A DNA stretch of 5,020 bases from Leptolyngbya sp. SIO4C1. GTDB lineage: Bacteria; Cyanobacteriota; Cyanobacteriia; Phormidesmidales; Phormidesmidaceae. Shown here piece by piece: positions 1-5,020 of the stretch. The stretch's first letter is position 1. Every line of letters begins with the position of its first letter. The translations under genes were made by a program, and so were the position numbers. The notes beneath the pieces were generated by a model that saw only the letters and a list, made by a program, of their open reading frames with translations, had not been told where the DNA came from and did no database searches. Where the stretch lies: assembly GCA_010671975.1 (NCBI GenBank), contig JAAHIA010000367.1, positions 1-5,020 on the forward strand, in the 5' to 3' direction.

Positions 1-31
1 TGGTGTACTCTCGTTAGACCGTGACCTAGTA

Positions 32-65
32 GACAGCGATCTGTTCCTGAAGTCGCTGTCAGATC
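32..65 (+). other. Two mutually exclusive inverted repeats in the FAS1 gene leader
   Basis: GACAGCGA (32-39) pairs with TCGCTGTC (53-60) around a 13-base loop. GATCTG (38-43) pairs with CAGATC (60-65) around a 16-base loop. The pairs share bases 38-39 and 60, so both cannot form fully at once. They lie 45 bases or more upstream of the FAS1 start codon. No T-run follows, so neither is an intrinsic terminator. They could be a 5' leader structure, an operator, or chance structure in the tail of an upstream gene. The pairing is seen directly; any function is inference. Confidence 0.4.
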
Positions 66-97
66 AAGACTAAAGAATTGTTGAACATCGATTAATC

Positions 98-104
98 AAG
101 GAGG
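98..104 (+). promoter_or_regulatory. Strong Shine-Dalgarno for the FAS1 gene
   Basis: AAGGAGG lies 5 bases before ATG 110 and is nearly fully complementary to the 16S rRNA 3' end. It favours ATG 110 over the in-frame ATG at 119, which would be 14 bases away. An in-frame TAA at 71-73 limits any upstream extension. No convincing -35/-10 pair is visible in bases 1-97, so the promoter may lie outside the window. Confidence 0.8.
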
Positions 105-109
105 CTTGT

Positions 110-1105
110 ATGCGTGCCATGCAACCTGTGAATTTCACGAAGACTTTTCTATTCACGCTGGGATTGGCTGCTACCACCACGCTTGTTTCAACTGCTGCAC
201 CGGCTCAGATGAAGCCAGCAGAGGAGATGCCTGCTGTTGAAGCCCCCACTGAAGCGCCTGTTGAAGACACTGCTGAGATGATGGAAGCGCCCGCTTCGGC
301 AGAGTCGCTTGAGGTAGAGGAGATGCCGGCTGCCGTTGATGAGATGGAAGCGGTAGACCCTGCTGTTGATGAGTTAGAAGCTGCGGACACGATGGAGCCG
401 GCAGCTGAAGAGATTACCGAAGAACCGGCCGTTGATGAGTTAGAAGCTACGGACACCGTCGAGCCAGCGGAAGAGATTACTGAAGAACCGGCCGTCGACG
501 AGATGGAAGCAGCTGATCCTACCGCACCAGTAGAAGAGCCAGCCGCAACAGAAGAGGCTGAGCCTACTGCTGTAGATACAACAGCCATGACCGTGGTTGA
601 GCTCACTGGCAGCAGCGAATATTTCGAGATTTTAACCGCTGCGATAGAGGCCGCCGATCTGACCGAGACGCTTTCGGGCGAGGGACCATTCACTGTGTTT
701 GCTCCCACTGACGAGGCATTCGAGGCTCTACCTGAAGGGATGCTAGAGACGCTGCTGCTGCCTGAGAATCAGGAGATGCTAGCCAAGGTCCTGACCTATC
801 ACGTGGTGCCGGACGCGGTGCTCTCAGAAGGTCTGTCTGAAGGAGAGATTGCCACCGTTGAGGGCAGCGACATTGTGGTCTCACTGGAAGAGAGTCTGCT
901 AAAAATCAACGATGCCAGCGTTCTGCTAGCGGATGTTGAAGCCAGCAACGGCATCATTCACGTCATTGATCAGGTGATCTTGCCGCCGGACCTGGCCGCT
1001 CAGCTACCAGAATCAGCACCGGTCAGTGAAGAGATGTCTGCACCCGAGGCAGAGGCGGAAGCAGTGGCTGAAGAGACTTCTGAAGACGGCTCTGCTGATC
1101 TTTAG
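110..1105 (+). CDS. Secreted acidic fasciclin (FAS1) domain protein with repeat stalk
   Basis: A 331-residue protein with no enzymatic role expected; FAS1 domains usually mediate adhesion or protein/ligand binding outside the cytoplasm. Residues 1-32 form a signal peptide: a basic start, a hydrophobic core at about 13-27, and an Ala-Pro-Ala site with likely cleavage after Ala32. Residues 33-160 are a low-complexity Pro/Ala/Glu/Asp stalk with about 20-residue tandem repeats at 84-143. One FAS1 domain spans about 161-293, with the H1 segment FTVFAPTDEAF (194-204), the YH motif (YHVV, 230-233) and the H2 segment NGIIHVIDQVILPP (280-293). An acidic tail follows (about 301-331). By hand count the mature chain has about 82 Asp/Glu, three Lys and no Arg. 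There is no lipobox or C-terminal anchor, so it is probably periplasmic or extracellular. The start is supported by an AAGGAGG site. It is transcribed alone and converges on the DUF4230 gene. The FAS1 call is firm; ligand and role are unknown. Confidence 0.93.
   Translation: MRAMQPVNFTKTFLFTLGLAATTTLVSTAAPAQMKPAEEMPAVEAPTEAPVEDTAEMMEAPASAESLEVEEMPAAVDEMEAVDPAVDELEAADTMEPAAEEITEEPAVDELEATDTVEPAEEITEEPAVDEMEAADPTAPVEEPAATEEAEPTAVDTTAMTVVELTGSSEYFEILTAAIEAADLTETLSGEGPFTVFAPTDEAFEALPEGMLETLLLPENQEMLAKVLTYHVVPDAVLSEGLSEGEIATVEGSDIVVSLEESLLKINDASVLLADVEASNGIIHVIDQVILPPDLAAQLPESAPVSEEMSAPEAEAEAVAEETSEDGSADL
359..538 (+). repeat. In-frame tandem repeats encoding the acidic stalk
   Basis: Three consecutive copies of a unit starting PAVDE(L/M)EA: residues 84-105 (22 aa), 106-126 (21 aa) and 127-143 (partial and diverged). 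Copies 1 and 2 share an uninterrupted run of 18 identical bases at the DNA level and differ in length by one codon, which suggests fairly recent duplication. A weaker related unit precedes them at residues 71-83. Such repeats tend to vary in copy number between strains and can be miscounted by assemblers. Confidence 0.8.
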
Positions 1106-1120
1106 ATTCAGAGAAACCTT

Positions 1121-1134
1121 TTGGCCCGGGCCAA
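1121..1134. other. 14-base perfect palindrome after the FAS1 stop
   Basis: TTGGCCCGGGCCAA begins 16 bases after the FAS1 stop codon. As RNA it could form a short GC-rich hairpin, but no T-run follows, so it is not a complete intrinsic terminator. It may be a 3'-end stability hairpin, a protein-binding palindrome or chance. Confidence 0.3.
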
Positions 1135-1156
1135 GTCTAATGAAGTGAGTGCCTGG

Positions 1157-1223
1157 ATATCCTTAAATCTGCCTGCTGTGTGCGATTCTCATTAAGGATA
1201 TTGGCCTCTCTGGAGAGAATCGC
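1157..1223 (+). other. Interleaved inverted repeats in the FAS1 3' region
   Basis: ATATCCTTAA (1157-1166) pairs perfectly with TTAAGGATAT (1192-1201). GCGATTCTC (1182-1190) pairs perfectly with GAGAATCGC (1215-1223). The arms alternate A-B-A'-B', the order of a pseudoknot or of two alternative hairpins. The block sits between the FAS1 stop and the terminator at 1266-1294, so it would be in the FAS1 3' UTR or in a separate small RNA ending at that terminator. I do not recognise it as a known RNA family. The pairing is seen; an RNA role is inference. Confidence 0.35.
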
Positions 1224-1265
1224 CGGGGACACTACTTAACTTGGCTTTAATTGAACAAATTCTCA

Positions 1266-1294
1266 CCCCAGGCAGCGCCTGGGGTTTTCTTTTT
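1266..1294 (+). terminator. Rho-independent terminator
   Basis: The stem is CCCCAGGC (1266-1273) with GCCTGGGG (1277-1284), 8 perfect GC-rich pairs with a 3-base loop, followed by TTTTCTTTTT (1285-1294). The T-tract is on + only. Read on -, the hairpin is followed by TGAGAATTTGTT, a poor tract, so it mainly ends transcription coming from the FAS1 side. It lies 160 bases beyond the FAS1 stop, which leaves an unusually long 3' region. Confidence 0.88.
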
Positions 1295-1376
1295 AATAGG
1301 AACAATCAATAGGATTTACGCCAGCAAACTCTTCTCTGTCTATTGTCAGCTCCTCCGACCTCTGGTTACCCCTCCC

Positions 1377-1400
1377 GCTAAGAAACCGGCTAAGAAGCCG
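1377..1400. repeat. 12-base tandem duplication over the DUF4230 stop codon
   Basis: GCTAAGAAACCG (1377-1388) is followed directly by GCTAAGAAGCCG (1389-1400), 11 of 12 bases identical. The second unit contains the stop codon of the - strand DUF4230 gene (TAG at 1392-1390). It may be a small slippage duplication at the gene's 3' end. No function is implied. Confidence 0.5.
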
Positions 1401-2181
1401 ATTCAGCGAGGCGACCGCAGCTATCGGGTAGCTGAGTTTCTACCCTGACACGACCATAGTCTAGACTGCCAATCAGCTGACCCAGCACTAGCCTAGCCTG
1501 GCTGTTGGCCTGATCTAAAATGCCCTGCTCACAGGCAGCCTGCTCGATCTGAGTCAGCGCCGATGTCTGAGCTAGGGTCTGCAGCTGCGGGGCGCGATCT
1601 GGACCCAGGTTCAAAAAGCCTCGGCTGTAGTCATAGACGCGAGACCGGGTCACATCAATTTTGCTATCGAGCAGACGCGGTGATGGCAGGATTAGCGTAA
1701 TTACGCTGTCGCTGTCAGTGCGCTCAATGGCGACATCCTCAGTCGTCAGATCGCTGAGGTCAATGCCAGCGCGCACTTCGCCATAGGCAATGTAGAGCAG
1801 ATTGGTCTGGCCAATCGTATAGCCGGCAAAGGTGCGATCGCTGACCGCTGGTACGACGGCTTCCATCGTAAAGACGGCCGTCGTTAGCTCGCTAGCCTCC
1901 TGCACCTGCTGCACCACCACCGTTCTAAGATCTACCGACTCTTCCGGTGGCGGCGGCGCGAGCATTAGCTTCATCCCTTCCAAAAAGCGCGGCCCCGAGC
2001 GCCAAAACGCATAGCCTGCTAGCAGCCCGACGATAGCGGTGCCGCCCACTAGCGATAGCGCCACGCTGCGCATCAGGCCAAACGGCGACGAACGACGCGA
2101 CGGCGCGGCGGGTTCAGGGGCTTTAGGCGGCTTAGGCTCTGGCGGCTTAGGCTGCTTAGATTTTGGCTCTTGAAGGCGCAT
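1390..2181 (-). CDS. DUF4230 family membrane-anchored protein
   Basis: A 263-residue protein of unknown function. Residues 1-31 are a Pro/Lys-rich cytoplasmic segment (repeated KPPEP-like units). About 37-60 is one transmembrane helix preceded by Arg-Arg and Arg38, so the positive-inside rule puts the N-terminus in the cytoplasm and the rest in the periplasm or thylakoid lumen. A short Pro-rich linker (APPPPEE, 75-81) leads into the DUF4230-like region at about 87-240. Its signatures are an early 'T..FTMEAVV' strand, 'LLYIAYGEVRAGIDLSDL' (128-145), 'ITLILPSPRLLDSKID' (161-176) and 'RVYDYSRGFLNLGP' (181-194). Two cysteines (217 and 255) could form a disulfide outside the cytoplasm. ATG 2181 is the furthest upstream start possible, because TAA at 2199-2197 closes the frame and no other start codon intervenes. 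No clear Shine-Dalgarno is visible. It lies downstream of and co-directional with the ATPase gene, 143 bases away. The family call rests on remembered sequence pattern. Confidence 0.85.
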   Translation of the reverse strand: MRLQEPKSKQPKPPEPKPPKAPEPAAPSRRSSPFGLMRSVALSLVGGTAIVGLLAGYAFWRSGPRFLEGMKLMLAPPPPEESVDLRTVVVQQVQEASELTTAVFTMEAVVPAVSDRTFAGYTIGQTNLLYIAYGEVRAGIDLSDLTTEDVAIERTDSDSVITLILPSPRLLDSKIDVTRSRVYDYSRGFLNLGPDRAPQLQTLAQTSALTQIEQAACEQGILDQANSQARLVLGQLIGSLDYGRVRVETQLPDSCGRLAESAS

Positions 2182-4871
2182 AGGTGTCTGGGTAAATTAG
2201 AACGGCATGGACTGTGAGCTCAGCCGGCTATAGACAAACTTGGCATCGGCCAACCCTCTCTACAATTTTATCGCTAATTTTTTTTCGGCCAAGTGGAGAG
2301 TTCCCCCCTCCCTCCTTTCCTAGCTCAGTCTACCGACTTTTGCTTCAGCACCCGCCGCACAAACAGCTTCTCTAGCTCAATCCAGACGAACAGCAGCGTG
2401 CTAAAGCCAAAGCAGACCGCTAGCTCTTCGGCACTGAGAATATACGTACCAAAGAAGTCACGCAGCGGCTCGACGTAGATCAGCATCAGCTGCAGCGCCG
2501 TCGTGATAATCACAGCTCCCCAGACAAAGGGATTTGAGAAGGGAGAAATGCTAACTGCTAGCCGATTGTGCGATCGCACCGAAATGGCATGGCCCATCTG
2601 CGCTAGGCACAGCATGGTAAACACCATCGTCTTCCAGGTGTTGGGGTTGCCGCTATAGTCTGCAGCTTGGGTATAGTGATAGGCCCAAGTCATCAGCGTG
2701 ACGGCAATGATAGTAAAGACAATGCCGACACGCAGCATGTAGGTCCCGAGCCCCCGGGCAAAGATGCTTTCTCTGGGGCTGTGTGGCGGCCGCTGCATGA
2801 CGTTGGGTTCGGCTGGCTCAACGGCTAGCGCCAGCGCTGGGAAGCCGTCGGTGACCAGGTTCATCCACAAAATCTGCAGCGGCGTCAGCGGCACGTCAAC
2901 GATTGGCAGCAGCAGCGGTGAGAGGGCGATGGTGAGCACTTCGCCAATGTTTGAGCCGAGAATGTATTTCACAAATCGACGAATGTTGCTATAGACCACG
3001 CGCCCTTCTTCAGCTGCTGCCACAATCGAGGCAAAATTATCATCCAGCAGCACCATATCGCTGGCTTCTTTGCTGACGTCGGTGCCGGTGATGCCCATAG
3101 CGATGCCAATCTCGGCCTGCTTCAAAGCTGGGGCATCGTTGACGCCGTCGCCGGTCATCGCCACAATCTGGTTTTGGCTCTGCAGGGCCTGCACAATCCG
3201 CAGCTTGTGCTCTGGCGACACGCGCGCATAGACGCTGACGTTGAGCACAGCGGCCTCTAGCTCGGCCTGGCTCATGGCCTCTAGCTCGTGCCCGGTGAGC
3301 GCTTGCTGGCCCAGCTGGGCAATGCCTAGCTCCTCAGCTAGCGCCTGCGCTGTCAGCTGATGGTCACCGGTAATCATCGCTGGGCGAATGCCAGCCTGGC
3401 GGCAGCGCTTAACGGCCTCTTTCACTTCTGAGCGCGGCGCGTCCATCATGCCGACTAGCCCCAGCCAGATTAGCTTTGACTCAGCGGTGTCGGCTTCAGT
3501 CTCATCCGGCAGCTGGTGCAGCGGCCGATAGGCAAAGCCTAAAACACGCTTGCCCTGGCTAGCCAACTGCTCATTTGCCTGCTGGATCTGAGCCTTGAGC
3601 AAGTCCGTCAGGGGGGTCAGGGCCTGGTTAGTTTGAGCGCGATCGCAGTGGCTGAGCAAAATTTCGGGCGATCCTTTAGAAAATAGCAAATAGGGCGGTG
3701 CCGTGCCGTTGTGGGCCACGTCGGTTTGCCAGGGCGTTTCGGCCGCTCGCCAGGCAACGGCGACGCTCATCCGCTTGCGCTCTGACGAAAAAGGAAATTC
3801 AGTCTGACGCTCAAACTGCAGCTGCAGCTGCGACTGCACCAGATCGGCCTTGCCGGCTAGCGTAATGAGTGCGCCTTCGGTCGGGTCGCCTAGAATAGCC
3901 CAGTCGCCCTGCTCTTTTTGCAGCACGGCATCGTTGCAGAGCATGCAGTCTAGCAGCAGCAGCCGCACTGCCGGCAGGCTCAGCTCCTCGACCTTTTGTG
4001 ACGATGCTTGATCAATAAAGTGACCGTCTGGCGCATAGCCGCTATTGCCATTTACCTGCAGCGTCTGCGTCAGCGTATGGACCGACTGCACAACCATTTT
4101 GTTCTGCGTTAGCGTGCCGGTCTTGTCTGAGCAAATGGTAGTTACTGAACCCAGCGTTTCGACTGCCGGCAGCCGCCGAATTAGGGCGTGGCGGCGCACC
4201 ATTCGCTGCGTACCTAGCGCCAGCGTCACGGTGATAACAGCCGGTAGGCCCTCTGGCACCACGGCTACGGCCATACTCAGCGATACCGTCAGCAGCTCTT
4301 CAAAAGACGACCAGCCCAGCGACGCGACGCCGCCGACTACCACAAGCGCGACCAGGATGAGCGAGCCAAATACCAGCGTATTGCCCAGCTGCCCCATGCG
4401 CTGCTGCAGCGGCGTTGGCTCTGCTTTAACTGACTGCAGCATGCCGGCGATATGGCCTAGCTCAGTCTGCATACCAGTGCTGGTTACCACGAGGCCGCCG
4501 CGCCCGCTGACCACCTCGGTGCCTTGAAAAACTAGGTTGCTGCGATCGCCTAGGTCAGTTTCTGCAGACAGGGTGATCTGGGGCCGCTTTGAAACTGGCG
4601 TGGCTTCGCCCGTCAAGGCCGACTCGCGCACCTGCAGATGCGACGCTTCTAGCAGCCGACCGTCTGCAGCAATCTGGTCGCCGGCTTCAATCAGCACTAC
4701 GTCGCCTGGCACCAGCTCTTTAGATGAAATCTCACACGGTGCACCATTGCGCAGCACCGTTACCTGTGGTGAAGAGAGCGCCGTTAGGGCTTCTAATGCC
4801 TTTTCAGCCCGGCTTTCTTGCAGATAGCCGAGCACCGCATTGAGGATGACGATGGCAAAGATTGCGATCGC
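1834..4871. repeat. Five HIP1 palindromes (GCGATCGC), dispersed
   Basis: GCGATCGC occurs at 1834-1841, 2570-2577, 3639-3646, 4542-4549 and 4864-4871. Chance would give about 0.08 copies in 5 kb at even base composition. HIP1 over-representation is a recognised mark of many cyanobacterial genomes. All five sit inside the two - strand genes; none lies in 1-1833. The coordinates here span the first to last site and do not describe one continuous element. Confidence 0.85.
2265..2292 (-). promoter_or_regulatory. Candidate sigma-70-type promoter for the DUF4230 gene
   Basis: On the - strand, TTGGCC (2292-2287; 4 of 6 to TTGACA) and TAAAAT (2270-2265; 5 of 6 to TATAAT) are separated by 16 bases including an A-rich run. 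This predicts a start near 2258 and a leader of roughly 75 bases before ATG 2181. That leader holds a small hairpin, TTGGC/GCCAA with a 4-base loop (2253-2240). The site fits independent transcription of the DUF4230 gene. Short consensus matches also occur by chance. Confidence 0.35.
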
Positions 4872-4970
4872 GTCTTTTGGCATCGCCCCGGCCCGAAAGT
4901 CCAGCACGGCTGAGACAATCGCTACCCCAATCAGCATCAGCAGCATGATGTTCGTAAACTGATCGATCAG
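2325..4970 (-). CDS. P2-type cation-translocating (Ca2+) ATPase, N-terminus missing
   Basis: A P-type ATPase that exports a cation, probably Ca2+, using ATP via an aspartyl-phosphate; closest in style to bacterial PacL and PMR1/SERCA pumps. Numbering from Met at 4946: M1-M2 at about 1-50; actuator loop LTGEATP (111-117); M3-M4 about 189-246 with PEGLP (231-235); phosphorylation motif DKTGTLT with Asp274; nucleotide domain with GDPTEGAL (353-360), FPFSSERKRMSV (384-395) and KGSPE (424-428); DAPR (502-505); MITGD (524-528); TGDGVNDAPA (598-607); M5 SNIGEV (665-670); M6 NLVTDG (696-701); M7-M10 to the C-terminus. Residues matching SERCA ligands E309, N768, E771, N796, T799 and D800 are present; the M8 Glu908 position appears to be Gln783. 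The frame continues upstream of 4946 as LIDQFTNI, typical M1-entry sequence, so Met 4946 is internal. The cation ATPase N-terminal domain, perhaps 55-85 residues, is lost at the palindromic window edge. The stop is TGA (2327-2325). No promoter is visible. Confidence 0.95.
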   Translation of the reverse strand: MIDQFTNIMLLMLIGVAIVSAVLDFRAGAMPKDAIAIFAIVILNAVLGYLQESRAEKALEALTALSSPQVTVLRNGAPCEISSKELVPGDVVLIEAGDQIAADGRLLEASHLQVRESALTGEATPVSKRPQITLSAETDLGDRSNLVFQGTEVVSGRGGLVVTSTGMQTELGHIAGMLQSVKAEPTPLQQRMGQLGNTLVFGSLILVALVVVGGVASLGWSSFEELLTVSLSMAVAVVPEGLPAVITVTLALGTQRMVRRHALIRRLPAVETLGSVTTICSDKTGTLTQNKMVVQSVHTLTQTLQVNGNSGYAPDGHFIDQASSQKVEELSLPAVRLLLLDCMLCNDAVLQKEQGDWAILGDPTEGALITLAGKADLVQSQLQLQFERQTEFPFSSERKRMSVAVAWRAAETPWQTDVAHNGTAPPYLLFSKGSPEILLSHCDRAQTNQALTPLTDLLKAQIQQANEQLASQGKRVLGFAYRPLHQLPDETEADTAESKLIWLGLVGMMDAPRSEVKEAVKRCRQAGIRPAMITGDHQLTAQALAEELGIAQLGQQALTGHELEAMSQAELEAAVLNVSVYARVSPEHKLRIVQALQSQNQIVAMTGDGVNDAPALKQAEIGIAMGITGTDVSKEASDMVLLDDNFASIVAAAEEGRVVYSNIRRFVKYILGSNIGEVLTIALSPLLLPIVDVPLTPLQILWMNLVTDGFPALALAVEPAEPNVMQRPPHSPRESIFARGLGTYMLRVGIVFTIIAVTLMTWAYHYTQAADYSGNPNTWKTMVFTMLCLAQMGHAISVRSHNRLAVSISPFSNPFVWGAVIITTALQLMLIYVEPLRDFFGTYILSAEELAVCFGFSTLLFVWIELEKLFVRRVLKQKSVD

Positions 4971-5020
4971 TTTACGAACATCATGCTGCTGATGCTGATT
5001 GGGGTAGCGATTGTCTCAGC
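4909..5020. repeat. Perfect 112-base terminal palindrome, probable fold-back or assembly artefact
   Basis: Bases 4965-5020 are the exact reverse complement of 4909-4964: 56-base arms, no mismatch and no spacer, ending precisely at the last base. The left arm is real ATPase coding sequence (M1, residues DQFTNIMLLMLIGVAIVSA). On the - strand the right arm reads no ATPase-like sequence before the LIDQ codons and is closed by TGA at 5018-5016. The centre is the 12-base palindrome CTGATCGATCAG (4959-4970), probably native because it encodes Leu-Ile-Asp-Gln in frame. The right arm should not be treated as trustworthy genomic sequence. Confidence 0.9.

Noticed and set aside
205..708. Long - strand open frame opposite the FAS1 gene, rich in Ser/Ala/Val
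   Set aside because: It is the antisense shadow of the GC-rich acidic repeats; its composition is repetitive and no domain or ribosome site is seen.
690..884. - strand open frame of 64 codons
   Set aside because: It lies wholly opposite the FAS1 domain coding sequence and has no recognisable protein features.
1251..1448. + strand open frame of 65 codons across the intergenic gap
   Set aside because: It runs straight through the strong terminator at 1266-1294 and into the antisense of the DUF4230 gene, with no Shine-Dalgarno.
1832..2014. + strand open frame opposite the DUF4230 gene
   Set aside because: Antisense shadow with low-complexity Ser/Thr/Gly sequence and no start signal.
2246..2292. 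Direct repeat TCGGCCAA at 2246-2253 and 2285-2292 as an operator pair
   Set aside because: It is only 8 bases, and one copy overlaps the -35 candidate; without conservation this is within chance.
2251..2300. T-run on + at 2278-2285 as a terminator
   Set aside because: No GC-rich hairpin immediately precedes it on +, and on the - strand it is an A-run, so it cannot terminate the ATPase transcript.
2293..2478. + strand open frame opposite the ATPase C-terminus
   Set aside because: Antisense shadow; the - strand frame here encodes a clear M10 helix.
4045..4827. Two + strand open frames (4045-4527 and 4537-4827) opposite the ATPase; a third at 2764-2994
   Set aside because: The - strand carries conserved P-type ATPase motifs throughout; these are shadows created by its codon bias.
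4909..5020. Terminal palindrome as a transposon end, phage telomere or attachment site
   Set aside because: The arm is ordinary conserved coding sequence of the ATPase, with no target duplication, transposase or telomere resolvase gene in the window; an artefact is simpler.

Overview
The window looks like a fragment of a cyanobacterial chromosome. The palindrome GCGATCGC (HIP1, the repeat typical of cyanobacterial genomes) occurs five times in 5 kb. The gene content also fits: a secreted fasciclin-domain protein, a DUF4230 membrane protein and a PacL/PMR1-like P-type calcium ATPase. The genus cannot be named from this sequence alone.

Layout. Bases 1-109 are a leader holding two overlapping, mutually exclusive inverted repeats and a strong Shine-Dalgarno. 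Bases 110-1105 (+) encode an extremely acidic exported protein: signal peptide, Pro/Glu/Asp-rich repeat stalk, one FAS1 domain, acidic tail. Bases 1106-1389 are intergenic, with a small palindrome, two interleaved inverted repeats and a clear intrinsic terminator at 1266-1294 reading on +. Bases 2181-1390 (-) encode a membrane-anchored DUF4230 protein that converges on the FAS1 gene. Bases 2182-2324 hold a G-rich stretch (on the - strand) and a plausible promoter for the DUF4230 gene. From 2325 to the right edge (-) lies a P2-type cation ATPase lacking its N-terminus.

Right edge. The last 112 bases (4909-5020) are a perfect zero-spacer palindrome: 4965-5020 is the exact reverse complement of 4909-4964. 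The left arm is genuine ATPase coding sequence, so the right arm is most simply a fold-back or assembly artefact at a contig end. It hides the real 5' end of the ATPase gene. The Met at 4946 is an internal residue of the first transmembrane helix, not the true start.

How the genes relate. The ATPase and DUF4230 genes run in the same direction, with a 143-base gap that has its own promoter candidate, so they are not clearly one operon. The FAS1 gene is convergent and separately terminated. A calcium theme (acidic secreted protein plus calcium pump) is possible but is only inference. I see no defence system, mobile element, CRISPR array, tRNA or rRNA. The most unusual items are the terminal palindrome, the nearly base-free acidic FAS1 protein and the structured FAS1 3' region.
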